From Synechococcales cyanobacterium C42_A2020_086 (GTDB lineage: Bacteria; Cyanobacteriota; Cyanobacteriia; Elainellales; Elainellaceae): a stretch of 64,000 nt of DNA. The translations under genes were made by a program, and so were the position numbers. Position 1 is the first letter of the stretch, and each line of letters begins with the position of its first letter. The stretch lies in NCBI GenBank assembly GCA_015272325.1, contig JACYLU010000001.1, positions 1 to 64,000 of the forward strand. Reading direction: 5' to 3'. The notes under the pieces were generated by a model. The model made no database searches and had not been told where the DNA came from. It saw only the letters and a program-made list of their open reading frames with translations. Shown piece after piece: positions 37,611 to 46,852 of this stretch.

Positions 37611-38552
37611 ATGTCTCCCCCCATTGTTACCCTCACTCTCAACCCCGCTATTGACCAAACCGCGGCAATTCCCAACTTCCAGGCTGGTGCGGTCAATCGC
37701 GTAGCTTGGGAGCAAGCTGATCCGGGTGGCAAAGGAGTAAATGTGGCCTCGTTTCTCAGCGATTTCGGCTTTGCGGTTACGGCTTCGGGATTCTTAGGCA
37801 AGGAAACTGCCGAGACGTTCCAAACCTTTTTTGAGCAGAAAAGAATTAACAATCGCTTTGTTTTGATTCCAGGTCGCACTCGCACCAATATCAAAATTAT
37901 TGACGAGGTGCAAAATCAAGTCACGGATATCAACTTTCCAGGCCAAACGCCTCTAGCGGAACATTTGACTTTGCTGCGGCGGCTGATGGAGGAACTAGCC
38001 GTGAACCACGATTGGTTTATTCTCTCTGGTAGCCTGCCGACTGGGGTTCCCGCTTCAATCTATGCTGAATTGACCCAATATCTGAAGGCCCAGGGCAAAA
38101 CAGTGATTGTAGATGCGAGCGGCGAAAGTTTGCGTCAGGCAATTCCAGCTGCTCCCTATGCCATCAAACCCAACCTGCATGAACTGCAAGAGGCGTTGGG
38201 TCGTTCTCTCAGTGGTCCCGCAGCGATTGTACAGGCAGCGCGTGAGTTGGTGCAAGGCGGCATTACCTGTGTAGTGATTTCGATGGGGGCAGAGGGGGCT
38301 ATTTTTGTCGAGGCGGATTGGGCTATATGGGCGCACCCTCCTCAGGTTGAGGTCGTGAGTACGGTAGGAGCAGGAGATGCGATGGTAGCGGGGTTGGTTA
38401 CGGGCAAGCTGCGCGGTTTGTCGCTGGCAGACTGTGCTCAATTGGCAACTGCCTTTTCAATCGGAGCCTTGAGTCAGGTTGGGCCGCGCCTGCCTCCGCC
38501 GGCAGAGGTGGATGCTGTTAGTAAACAAGTACGAATAGAAACGCTAACGTAA
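37611..38552 (+). CDS. fruK: 1-phosphofructokinase
   Basis: A 313-residue PfkB-family kinase converting fructose 1-phosphate, the product of the PTS, to fructose 1,6-bisphosphate. The PfkB signatures are [14 protein letters not shown] near the N-terminus and the catalytic Asp in [14 protein letters not shown] near the C-terminus; [11 protein letters not shown] at the start is typical of FruK and LacC. ATG 37611 is used because homologues start at this point; an open frame runs upstream through the end of fruB but is not supported. It sits between fruB and fruA, completing the pathway. Confidence 0.94.
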   Translation: MSPPIVTLTLNPAIDQTAAIPNFQAGAVNRVAWEQADPGGKGVNVASFLSDFGFAVTASGFLGKETAETFQTFFEQKRINNRFVLIPGRTRTNIKIIDEVQNQVTDINFPGQTPLAEHLTLLRRLMEELAVNHDWFILSGSLPTGVPASIYAELTQYLKAQGKTVIVDASGESLRQAIPAAPYAIKPNLHELQEALGRSLSGPAAIVQAARELVQGGITCVVISMGAEGAIFVEADWAIWAHPPQVEVVSTVGAGDAMVAGLVTGKLRGLSLADCAQLATAFSIGALSQVGPRLPPPAEVDAVSKQVRIETLT

Positions 38553-38572
38553 CAAGAAACAGGAACACTAAA

Positions 38573-40429
38573 ATGACATCGATTAAGAATGTTGTTGCTG
38601 TCACAGCCTGTCCAACTGGAATTGCCCATACAGTTATGGCAGCGGAAGCACTGAAGCAAACGGCCCAGCATATGGGCTATAGTATACAAGTTGAAACGCA
38701 AGGGGCAGATGGTATCAACCATGCCCTATCCGATGCAGATATTGCCGCTGCCGATTTGGTGATTGTGGCTGCCGATATTCATGTCGATCTAGAGCGGTTT
38801 CGTGGCAAGCCAGTCTATGCGGTTTCCACCAGTCGAGCGATTCGAGAAACCAAAGGCGTGATTGAGGCTGCTGTCGCCGAAGCCGAAGCCAACCCTTTGC
38901 CAACTGAGCCACAGGCTGCTACTCCATCGCTCTCACCCGAACCTGCCCCGATTCCATCCACCCCCGACACCGCCAGCCCTACGACCAATGGCTCGAAATA
39001 TTTGGTTGGCATCACCTCCTGCCCCACTGGGATTGCCCACACCTTCATGGCTGCCGAAGCGCTACGCAAAGCCGCCAACGAACTAGGACATACAATCAAG
39101 GTCGAGACCCAGGGATCGGTGGGAGCCAAAAATCAGCTGACGCCTGAAGAGATTGCCCAAGCCGATGCGGTGGTGATTGCTGCCGACACCCATGTAGATA
39201 CCTCCCGGTTTAGTGGGAAACGGCTCTACCAAACCTCTACCAAACAAGCCCTCAAGGACGGAACAGGCGTGATTCAGGCGGCGCTGGCCTTACCAGAACC
39301 TGTGGCTGGAGCAAGTGGTGCGGCTCGTGACGATTCAACCTACCTCCAGTCGGTGCAGCAGGCCAAAGCGGACCAATCCGCTCGTCGCAGTGGCCCCTAC
39401 AAGCATTTGCTCACTGGCGTTTCCTACATGCTGCCGCTGATTGTGGCCGGAGGTTTGATCATTGCTTTGTCGTTTGTATTTGGACTCAACCCACCTGAAG
39501 GCACCTTTGGCGATGCCCTGATGCAGATTGGCGGCAAGGCGGCCTTTGCCCTGATCGTGCCGGTCCTCTCCGGATTCATTGCCTTTTCGATTGCCGATCG
39601 CCCTGGATTAGCGCCTGGATTAATTGGTGGCATGTTGGCCTCGAATTTGGGCATGGGTTTCTTAGGCGGTATCTTGTCTGGCTTTCTAGCTGGGTATATT
39701 GCCCTGTTTCTACGGGAGAAAATTAACCTGCCTACCAACTTTGAGGGATTGAAGCCGGTTCTGGTGATTCCGTTACTATCTACGCTGGCGGTGGGTTTGC
39801 TGCTGGTCTATGTATTTGGTGTACCAGTGAAGGCAATTCTGGATGGTCTGACAGCATTCCTGCAAAATATGGGCCAAACCAACGCCGTCATTCTCGGTTT
39901 GATTTTGGGCGGTATGATGGCAGTCGATATGGGAGGGCCAGTGAACAAAGCTGCCTATACCTTTGCGGTAGGGCTGCTGACCAGCAACGTGTTTGAACCG
40001 ATGGCTGCTGTGATGGCTGCCGGCATGACGCCCCCCTTAGGTCTAGCCCTGGCTACCCTATTGGCTAAACGCTGCTTTACCCAGGAAGAACGGGAAGCCG
40101 GTAAAGTTGCCACTGTACTTGGTATTTCGTTTATCACTGAAGGCGCGATTCCCTTTGCGGCCAAAGATCCGTTGCGAGTTCTGCCTGCCTGTATTGTCGG
40201 TTCTGCCATAGCAGGTGCGCTATCGATGCTGTTTGGCTGCACGTTGCGCGCTCCTCACGGCGGTATTTTTGTGCTGGCAATTCCTAATGCTGTTGGTCGA
40301 GGCGGATTGTATGTAGTCGCTATTGCCTTAGGGACGCTGGTGACAGCCTTGTTGGCATCTCAACTAAAACGCTGGCAACTCAAAGCCAAAGCAGAACCCG
40401 CGCCAGAAGTCGTGTCGCCCGCGCAATAG
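38573..40429 (+). CDS. fruA: Fructose PTS permease IIB-IIB-IIC
   Basis: A 618-residue membrane permease that phosphorylates fructose to fructose 1-phosphate during uptake. Two IIB domains are present, each with the motif CPTGIAHT and a phospho-Cys (Cys13 and Cys150), joined by a Pro/Thr-rich linker. The C-terminal IIC domain (~275-605) has about nine hydrophobic helices, including [20 protein letters not shown] and the conserved [14 protein letters not shown] and [10 protein letters not shown]. Both IIB cysteines are intact, as in E. coli FruA, where the first domain is considered regulatory or degenerate. The start lies 20 bp after fruK. Confidence 0.95.
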   Translation: MTSIKNVVAVTACPTGIAHTVMAAEALKQTAQHMGYSIQVETQGADGINHALSDADIAAADLVIVAADIHVDLERFRGKPVYAVSTSRAIRETKGVIEAAVAEAEANPLPTEPQAATPSLSPEPAPIPSTPDTASPTTNGSKYLVGITSCPTGIAHTFMAAEALRKAANELGHTIKVETQGSVGAKNQLTPEEIAQADAVVIAADTHVDTSRFSGKRLYQTSTKQALKDGTGVIQAALALPEPVAGASGAARDDSTYLQSVQQAKADQSARRSGPYKHLLTGVSYMLPLIVAGGLIIALSFVFGLNPPEGTFGDALMQIGGKAAFALIVPVLSGFIAFSIADRPGLAPGLIGGMLASNLGMGFLGGILSGFLAGYIALFLREKINLPTNFEGLKPVLVIPLLSTLAVGLLLVYVFGVPVKAILDGLTAFLQNMGQTNAVILGLILGGMMAVDMGGPVNKAAYTFAVGLLTSNVFEPMAAVMAAGMTPPLGLALATLLAKRCFTQEEREAGKVATVLGISFITEGAIPFAAKDPLRVLPACIVGSAIAGALSMLFGCTLRAPHGGIFVLAIPNAVGRGGLYVVAIALGTLVTALLASQLKRWQLKAKAEPAPEVVSPAQ

Positions 40430-40546
40430 ATATGCAATAGTGCACCCAGGCTCCAAAATTGTTTTGATGACCTTCTGGCATGCTAACGGTGAGGTGTTGC
40501 CCTGGTAGAAGAGGTCACGGCTGACACCGAGCACAAGAGATGAGGG

Positions 40547-41266
40547 CTAAGACAGCACCATAGACATTTGCGTTAAGTCCTCGGGCGTCAGGTGGTCGTG
40601 CAGTACTTCCCCATCGCGGAACCAGATGATGCGTCGGGTTTGACGCGCCACATCCGCTTCGTGCGTCACCACGACTACCGTAATCCCGCTAGCGTTCAGC
40701 TCCGAGAAAATATTCAGCACCTCGTGGGTGGTATGGGAGTCGAGGGCACCCGTTGGCTCGTCCGCTAGCAGCAAGACAGGATTGTTGACAATGGCGCGGG
40801 CAATCGCTACCCGCTGCTGTTGTCCACCCGAGAGCTGATTCGGACGATTGTGCAGTCGATTAGCCAACCCGACCCGCGTCAGCGCCACCACGGCCCGTTC
40901 CTTGCGCTCGTTGGAGGGCACCCCAGCATAGGTCATGGGGAGCATCACATTTTCCAGTGCAGTTAGTTGGGGCAGCAAATGAAACTGCTGAAACACAAAG
41001 CCTATCTTGCGGTTGCGGATATGGGCTAGCTCCGAGTCTGATAGTCTAGCTACGTCAACGCCATCGAGGTAGTAGCGTCCCGAAGTGGGGCGGTCGAGGC
41101 AGCCAATAACATTCATAGCGGTAGACTTGCCAGACCCTGATGGACCCATAATGGCGCAGTACTCGCCGGTTTCTACAGTCAGGCTGACATCATTCAACGC
41201 CCGGACCTCGGTATCGCCGACGCCGTAGGTCTTATAAACATGTTCCAGCCGGATAACGGGTTGCAT
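40547..41266 (-). CDS. MacB/LolD-type ABC transporter ATP-binding protein
   Basis: A 239-residue ATPase with Walker [10 protein letters not shown], the family-specific [19 protein letters not shown], signature [16 protein letters not shown], Walker [14 protein letters not shown] and switch His in VVTHEADVA. It energises the FtsX-like permease encoded 4 bp upstream. With the adaptor protein and regulator it forms a minus-strand operon: regulator, adaptor, permease, ATPase. In E. coli MacB the ATPase and permease are one chain; here they are separate. Confidence 0.94.
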   Translation of the reverse strand: MQPVIRLEHVYKTYGVGDTEVRALNDVSLTVETGEYCAIMGPSGSGKSTAMNVIGCLDRPTSGRYYLDGVDVARLSDSELAHIRNRKIGFVFQQFHLLPQLTALENVMLPMTYAGVPSNERKERAVVALTRVGLANRLHNRPNQLSGGQQQRVAIARAIVNNPVLLLADEPTGALDSHTTHEVLNIFSELNASGITVVVVTHEADVARQTRRIIWFRDGEVLHDHLTPEDLTQMSMVLS

Positions 41267-41270
41267 CAGA

Positions 41271-42488
41271 TTATGCGCTCCTCAATGCCACAATTGGGTC
41301 GAGCTTCGCAGCTTGCCGGGCTGGAAACACACCAAAGAACAAACCGATGCCGCCAGAGACACCCACCGCCACCAGGATGGCCGTCGTAGAAACGCCCGCT
41401 TTCAAAGGCGTGGTTGCAGCGACCAAGGCGACGCCAGCGGTGCCAATGCCGGTGCCGATCACGCCACCAATGGCCGAGAGGATAATCGCCTCGATCATGA
41501 ACTGCACTAAAATGTCTTGCTGAGACGCCCCGATCGCTTTGCGCAGCCCAATCTCGTGGGTCCGTTCTCGCACCGACACCAGCATGATATTCATAATGCC
41601 AATGCCGCCCACGAATAGAGAGATGCCTGCAATCGCAGCCAGCATCAGTGTCAGGGCATTCGTGACGTTGCCGACAATTTCCAGGGCGTCCTTTTGGGTG
41701 CGTACGGTAAAATCATCTTCGGTGGTGACTTTGTGGCGCAGCCGTAACAGGTTGGTGATCTGGAACTGAGCCGCATTCACCGAGGCTTCGTTGCGGGCAT
41801 TCACCGAGATGAAAGTTACCTCTGTACCATAGGGAGAGGTATTGCCGGTAATTCGGCTCGACATGGTCGTGATTGGAATATAGACAGCATCATCCTGGTT
41901 GTTTCCCAAGAATGCCCCCTTTGACTCCATGACGCCAATCACCTGAAAACTCAGGTTGCGGATGCGAATTTGCTGCCCAATCGGGTCGGACTCGCCAAAA
42001 AATTTTCTCGCCACATCTGCTCCCAACGCCACAACCTGCGTCCGCCGCTGCACATCCAGTTCCGAGAAGAAGCGACCGCGCTCGACGGCAAAATCTCGCA
42101 CCGTAAGAAAATCAGGCGTCGTTCCCAAAACCAGCGACGAACTGCGGCGGTTGCGGTAGGTAATAGGCTGCTGCGTTTGGAGCTGCGGCGCTACAGCATT
42201 CACCGTTGGCACCTGCGAGGCAATGGCTTTAGCATCTTCTAGGGTCAGCGTTCGCGGCAAATCCAGAGTGCGGTTTTGGGCTTCCTCGCTACCTGGAATG
42301 ATAAACAAAACATTTGGACCAAGCGACTCAAACTGCTCGGAGGCATAGCGTTGTGCACCCTGCCCCACGCCCACCATCGTAATCACCGAAGCATTGCCAA
42401 TGATGATGCCCAACATGGTCAAGGTACTGCGTAGTTTATTGGCAGTCAGAGTTTTGACGGCCATCTTGACACTTTCAACAATATTCAT
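41271..42488 (-). CDS. MacB-type ABC permease (FtsX family)
   Basis: A 405-residue permease. One membrane helix follows the N-terminal KTLTANKLRSTLTMLGIIIG; a large extracytoplasmic MacB core domain spans ~50-260; three C-terminal helices of the FtsX fold include LMLAAIAGISLFVGGIGIMN and FFGVFPARQAAKLDPIVALR. VSVRERTHEIGLRKAIGASQ is the coupling region to the ATPase. This class works by mechanotransmission to a tripartite pump rather than membrane translocation. The adaptor is encoded just upstream. Confidence 0.94.
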   Translation of the reverse strand: MNIVESVKMAVKTLTANKLRSTLTMLGIIIGNASVITMVGVGQGAQRYASEQFESLGPNVLFIIPGSEEAQNRTLDLPRTLTLEDAKAIASQVPTVNAVAPQLQTQQPITYRNRRSSSLVLGTTPDFLTVRDFAVERGRFFSELDVQRRTQVVALGADVARKFFGESDPIGQQIRIRNLSFQVIGVMESKGAFLGNNQDDAVYIPITTMSSRITGNTSPYGTEVTFISVNARNEASVNAAQFQITNLLRLRHKVTTEDDFTVRTQKDALEIVGNVTNALTLMLAAIAGISLFVGGIGIMNIMLVSVRERTHEIGLRKAIGASQQDILVQFMIEAIILSAIGGVIGTGIGTAGVALVAATTPLKAGVSTTAILVAVGVSGGIGLFFGVFPARQAAKLDPIVALRSA

Positions 42489-42586
42489 CGCTCAAAACAC
42501 TGCAACACAATACTCGATCGCTCAAAAACTCCATACCTCAATGACATCCGGAATAATGCACCTGATGATATACCTACACAAGGCGT

Positions 42587-43924
42587 TTATTCCTGACGGG
42601 ATCTACCCCATTCCGAATTTTCGGGAATATCTGTGAACACTCGTTCTCCTGGGGTCAACCCCTCAAGAATCTGGGTTTGATTCTCCACCGCTGGACCCAG
42701 CACCACCGGGCGGAATTCCGGCTGATTCTGGGCATTGGGCACAAGTACACCCGTTTCGCCGTTCTGCGTGACAATGGCTACGGTTGGCACCACGATGGCA
42801 TTGTTAACTTCATCCCCTAGAAAGGTGACATCCACATTCATGCCCGAGAGCAGCTTGTCTAGTCCGGTTTCTAGAGCAACCCGCACCTGAAAGGACGTCA
42901 CGTTTTGCCGAACGACGGCTTCTGGCGCAATCAACCGCACTCGTCCACGAAACACTTCATTGGGGTAAGCGTCTGCCACAATCTCGACCGGTTGCCCAAC
43001 GCGGAGCTGCTGAATGTCTACTTCCGGCACTTCCGCCAGAATTTCTAGCCCTTCCGCTAGCGCCACCACAGCAGTCGAGGTAGCAGAGGTAACTTCTGAA
43101 GCCGAAGTAGTGGGCGTCACAAAGGCTCCTTCATCAGCAAACTTCTGAGTGATGATGCCGCTAAAGGGCGCATAGATGTAGGTGTCCTGATTCTGCACCT
43201 CGATTTGCCGCAAATTCCCTCGAGCTTCGGCTAGTTCAGCGGCAGCAGCAGCAATTTCTTCCTGACGGCTACCGCTGCGCTGCAGTTCTAGGCTACGCTG
43301 GGCTTCCTGCAAGCTAGCCTGCGCCTGTGCCACGTTTGCCCGTGCTGTTTCCGCCTCGCTGCGAATCTCGTCGAGCTGATCTTGGGAAATCGCACCTTCA
43401 TTGGCTAGGATCTCGTTGCGCTGCACCCGCTCTTGAGCTAGGTTGAGCCGTGCTTCTGCCTGCCTCACCTGAGCAGCAGCCTGCTGCACCCGCGCTTCCG
43501 CCTGGCTAATTTCTTCAGGGCGATTGCCGGCCCGCACTTGGGCTAATCGAGCTTCCGCCCGAGCAACCCGCGCTTGCGCCTGCTGCAACTGTGCCTGCAC
43601 CGCGTCGTTTTCCATGCGAGCAATCAGCTGACCTTGCCTGACGCGATCCCCTTGCTCGACAAGCAGCTCGACCAACACCCCTGGATTTTTGGGGCTGAGA
43701 TTGACGGTCTGCACCGGCTGCACGGTACCGCTGGCTGTAATCCGCATCCGCAGCGACTGCGACTCAACCAGTTCCGTCATCGTGGTAATATCGGGCGCAG
43801 CCGATCGCCGCTGCACTAGCGAATAGGTCACCGCACCCGTTCCAAGGAGACCGGCTGCCAGCAGCCCCAACAGCCACGGATTGGGCTGGCGACCTTTCTG
43901 AGTGAGGGGAAGTTGCATAGACAT
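42587..43924 (-). CDS. Periplasmic adaptor of a tripartite exporter (MacA/HlyD type)
   Basis: A 445-residue membrane-fusion protein. ATG 43924 is preferred over 43990 because the protein then opens MSMQLPL, with the membrane anchor WLLGLLAAGLLGTGAVTYSL at about 17-37. The lipoyl half-domains (GTVQPVQTVNLSPKNPGVLV and DTYIYAPFSGIITQKFADEG) flank a long Gln/Ala/Glu-rich coiled-coil hairpin (~95-235), as needed to reach an outer-membrane TolC-like channel. C-terminal beta-barrel and membrane-proximal domains follow (VDVTFLGDEVNNAIVVPTVA). It is the second gene of the exporter operon. Confidence 0.93.
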   Translation of the reverse strand: MSMQLPLTQKGRQPNPWLLGLLAAGLLGTGAVTYSLVQRRSAAPDITTMTELVESQSLRMRITASGTVQPVQTVNLSPKNPGVLVELLVEQGDRVRQGQLIARMENDAVQAQLQQAQARVARAEARLAQVRAGNRPEEISQAEARVQQAAAQVRQAEARLNLAQERVQRNEILANEGAISQDQLDEIRSEAETARANVAQAQASLQEAQRSLELQRSGSRQEEIAAAAAELAEARGNLRQIEVQNQDTYIYAPFSGIITQKFADEGAFVTPTTSASEVTSATSTAVVALAEGLEILAEVPEVDIQQLRVGQPVEIVADAYPNEVFRGRVRLIAPEAVVRQNVTSFQVRVALETGLDKLLSGMNVDVTFLGDEVNNAIVVPTVAIVTQNGETGVLVPNAQNQPEFRPVVLGPAVENQTQILEGLTPGERVFTDIPENSEWGRSRQE

Positions 43925-44228
43925 GGTAATAAATTCAGCAAAATAAACGGAACGATGAGTGCAACAAAGACAATAACGGGTTGAAAGCAAACTAAACCAT
44001 GTGAACCAGTCGAACCCTCAGGTGAAGAAGCCTATCCCAACTGCCGTAGCCTGTTAATCATTTAGATAGAGGTTAGAAGTTATCCGTTAAACGTTAACCA
44101 TAGTCAATTAAAAATCAGGGATGAGTCGCACTAGCAGGTATTAACCGTGCAGTTAGTAATGCAGTCGGTCTATCCAGTCGCCTGAGCCTCAACCGCTAAG
44201 AAGCCAGAGAACGATCAGACAAGATGAA
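43925..44228. other. Spacer between the regulator gene and the adaptor gene
   Basis: About 300 bp without a gene. The dyad GTTAA-ACG-TTAAC at 44086-44098 could be an operator for the adjacent MarR/GbsR-type regulator; otherwise nothing distinctive is seen. Confidence 0.5.
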
Positions 44229-44765
44229 CTACGAGAGGAACTGCTGAGAAGCCGACTGCTTTTGCTCCTGTTCCCAGCGTTCATCAAGCAGCGGTAGCTC
44301 GCGCTCCCAAAACGCATGAATGTCACGCATTTCTTGCAGCCGCTGCCGCTGTCGAGGCGATGCATCCTTCAATAGGTCTAAACCGCGCTCTGCCAACTGC
44401 CGAAAGGTTGCAATTTGCGCCATGCGTTGCTTGGTGAGCTGCGACCAGGCATTGGGCTTGATCTGGAAGTAATCGCGCCGTTCTCCTGGCAGACTCACCC
44501 GTTCGATCAGTCCAATCTGGATCAGCAGGCGAGTCATCGTGCTAATCGAGCCTTTGCTAGCCTGCAACACCTCTGCCAATTCGCTATGCGATTGATAGGG
44601 AGGATTAGAGAGCAACAGCCAGCCGAAAATCCGCCCTGACATGCGCGGCAAGCCCACCAGCTCGAACATCAGACCGACCTCTTCCACAAAATGGGTTTGC
44701 TCAAACGGTTGTTTGATCAACTCCGTAGCAGTTTCCTTAACATTATTTAACTCTAAGGCTAACAT
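44229..44765 (-). CDS. GbsR/MarR-type transcriptional regulator
   Basis: A 178-residue winged-helix protein. The DNA-binding region is PRMSGRIFGWLLLSNPPYQS, HSELAEVLQASKGSISTMTR (recognition helix) and IGLIERVSLPGERRDYFQIK (wing). The C-terminus is a charged helix probably used for dimerisation. It lies first in the minus-strand exporter group, so local control of the pump is likely. An 18-bp imperfect palindrome immediately upstream of its start codon (44775-44792) suggests autoregulation. The ligand is not predictable. Confidence 0.9.
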   Translation of the reverse strand: MLALELNNVKETATELIKQPFEQTHFVEEVGLMFELVGLPRMSGRIFGWLLLSNPPYQSHSELAEVLQASKGSISTMTRLLIQIGLIERVSLPGERRDYFQIKPNAWSQLTKQRMAQIATFRQLAERGLDLLKDASPRQRQRLQEMRDIHAFWERELPLLDERWEQEQKQSASQQFLS

Positions 44766-44774
44766 ATTCTGAAT

Positions 44775-44792
44775 GTTCAGTACTTATTGAAC
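44775..44792 (-). promoter_or_regulatory. Operator-like palindrome before the regulator gene
   Basis: gttcagtacttattgaac has matching ends GTTCA/TGAAC with a short centre and ends 10 bp from the start codon, a typical autoregulatory position for a MarR-type dimer. Confidence 0.45.
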
Positions 44793-45002
44793 GAAGCAAA
44801 CAAAAAAAGAAAGGCAGATTTACCGGGTAGTTTCAAAAGATCCAGAGCACTTCCAACTTCGCGCTTTTCTGACTTCTCCTAACTGCTTATCGATCTACTT
44901 ATTACTCTACAAATCGGCTGCAACCCTTGCCTTCCCCCAGTCGGTCGATTCTGGAACTTCCCATGCTGATCAGCCCAATCAGGAGTCCCAATCTGGTGCG
45001 AC

Positions 45003-46613
45003 TTAGCGAGTCACAACTAGGGGGCAGAGGTGAGGCTGGTTTCGGTTCTCTCCAGCGTCACAGCTCGGCTCAACCAGTTCTGCCGTTGAAACGGGAAGTT
45101 CAATCCAAACTTCGGTGCCGCCATCAGGCTGCGCGTAGCACTGCAACTCGCCGCCGTGTTGCTCTACAATCCGACGGCAACGGTCCATCATGGCGTCTGC
45201 AGCTTCGATCTCCTCGCCCCCCGAAGAAACGGGTCGATTGTCGGCAATGCAGAGCACAACTCGCGGGCTGCTGCCATAGGGATCAGGGATGAAGCGGCTA
45301 CGAAGAATGAGCTGCGGCAACGCCCAGCCCTGCTGGTAGAATGCTCTCAGCGTCTCGATAGCCCTACTTAGCAGTGTCCTGATCAGCTCATCAAGTTCGC
45401 TGCTGTAACCGACAAGCGCAGGCAGTTGCCCATACTCTTTGATCACTTTAATGCCTTGAAATTCGGGCGTGGGTTGCAGCCGATGGTTCAGCAAGACCAG
45501 CGTGCTGTCTAAGCGGTCGTGCAGATCAATCCGCTGGAGTTTGGACGGTTCTGCACAAGCGGCGCTCTGCAGCGACTGCACTAGCTGCCGAAGGCGCTCT
45601 GCCCCCAACCGAAGAGACGCTAGCAGCTTCGGAAAGTCTTGCTTGAGGAAATCTAGATTCATTTCAACTAGGGAATGGTTCAGCTCCGCCTCGGGAACTG
45701 GTTGCTGCTGATGCCGCTCAATCAACCGCAGCAGCGTTTCAGCGTAGTTCTGTGCGTGAACTAGATTGCTACAGAGGAAATTCACCGGATGGCTCATGTC
45801 TTGAGCAACCCCTCCCACCAGTTGACCGAGGCTAGACAGAGACTCCTGTTGTCGAAGCTGGATTTGGCTGCGCGAGAGCTGCTCTAGTGCCTCGTTCAAA
45901 GCTTGCGACCGCTGTTGCAACTGGGACAGCAAGGTAGCCTGTTGCAGGGCAAGGCGCACGTGTAGTCCAACTTGAGTCACCCAGGCGAGTTCATCAGCTT
46001 GCCAAGCACGAGGAGCCGTACACTGCTGAATCCAGAGCCAGCCCCAAAGCGTCTTTCCCTGAAAGAGCGGTGCTCTCAGGCTAGCGCGGACTTGCCAACG
46101 CTCTAACTGCTGGATCGAGTTGGCTGGCAACCCACTCCGGTAGATGTCGGCAATGACCTGCATCTGCTCGGGTTTCGCTGGCTCTAGGGCTGATGTGCTA
46201 AAGCAGAACGGTTGCAGCGAAGCATTCAGAATTGAGGTCACTCCAGAGGCAACAGCTTCAGCTAGACTGGTGCAGACCCATTGCCCATCGCTGGAGTCGG
46301 CGTGCTGATTTCGTTGGGCATCGAGACGAACCAAGACAACGCGATCCGCCGCTAGCTCTTGGCGAACTTCAGTGGCAACACTACTCAGAACGGTTGCTAG
46401 ATCAACTGGCTCCTGCAGCAGGGTACTGATCCGCAGCAAGACCTGATCCCGACGTCGCTGCTGCCAATCGCTCACCACCATTTGCTTCATCTGCTGAAAC
46501 GCAGCCTGATCTCGACAGCAGACTTGCACCTGATCGAGCACTTGATCGAAATGGGCAAACATCATATGCAAGAGCCAATTAAACGTGGGAGAGCAAGGAT
46601 CATGGCAGCGCAC
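45003..46613 (-). CDS. Degenerate sensor histidine kinase (GAF domain, pseudokinase)
   Basis: An intact 536-residue frame (Met17 at 46565 is a likely alternative start). A GAF domain spans ~55-225 (LAADRVVLVRLD, RASLRAPLFQGKTLWGWLWI). The dimerisation and catalytic domains follow the cyanobacterial HEINNPVNF histidine-kinase plan but have lost their chemistry. The H-box reads VAQDMSHPVNF with Gln271 in place of the phospho-acceptor His, the N-box reads LLSRAIETL with Arg for the ATP-contacting Asn, the G1 box reads ADNRPVSS, and no GxGLGL G2 box exists. It could act as a regulatory partner of an active kinase. The codon for Gln271 is CAA at 45803-45801. Confidence 0.88.
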   Translation of the reverse strand: MRCHDPCSPTFNWLLHMMFAHFDQVLDQVQVCCRDQAAFQQMKQMVVSDWQQRRRDQVLLRISTLLQEPVDLATVLSSVATEVRQELAADRVVLVRLDAQRNQHADSSDGQWVCTSLAEAVASGVTSILNASLQPFCFSTSALEPAKPEQMQVIADIYRSGLPANSIQQLERWQVRASLRAPLFQGKTLWGWLWIQQCTAPRAWQADELAWVTQVGLHVRLALQQATLLSQLQQRSQALNEALEQLSRSQIQLRQQESLSSLGQLVGGVAQDMSHPVNFLCSNLVHAQNYAETLLRLIERHQQQPVPEAELNHSLVEMNLDFLKQDFPKLLASLRLGAERLRQLVQSLQSAACAEPSKLQRIDLHDRLDSTLVLLNHRLQPTPEFQGIKVIKEYGQLPALVGYSSELDELIRTLLSRAIETLRAFYQQGWALPQLILRSRFIPDPYGSSPRVVLCIADNRPVSSGGEEIEAADAMMDRCRRIVEQHGGELQCYAQPDGGTEVWIELPVSTAELVEPSCDAGENRNQPHLCPLVVTR

Positions 46614-46717
46614 ACTGAGGTTTTAGCGCGGCTAGCGTTGAGACAAAGTATGGCAAACGTCTCAATCTCCCGTAACTGGTTAAAACCCTTAAGTTGACCT
46701 TAAGCCGCTCGATCGCG

Positions 46718-46729
46718 TTTTACGTAAAA
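46718..46729. promoter_or_regulatory. 12-bp palindrome upstream of the pseudokinase gene
   Basis: ttttacgtaaaa is a perfect palindrome about 105 bp before the likely frame start. Nearby, CTTAAG-ttgac-CTTAAG (46688-46704) is a second symmetric element. No regulator is identified. Confidence 0.3.
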
Positions 46730-46852
46730 ATGACGACGCTTTTGAGCAGTTTTTTCGCACTTTAGAGGTTGACGAACCACCGATCGAGCGAGTAGTACAC
46801 GGGGGGTAAGAGACCAGTACACGCTCGGTGTTCGGAACCGCCGACAATCGCC

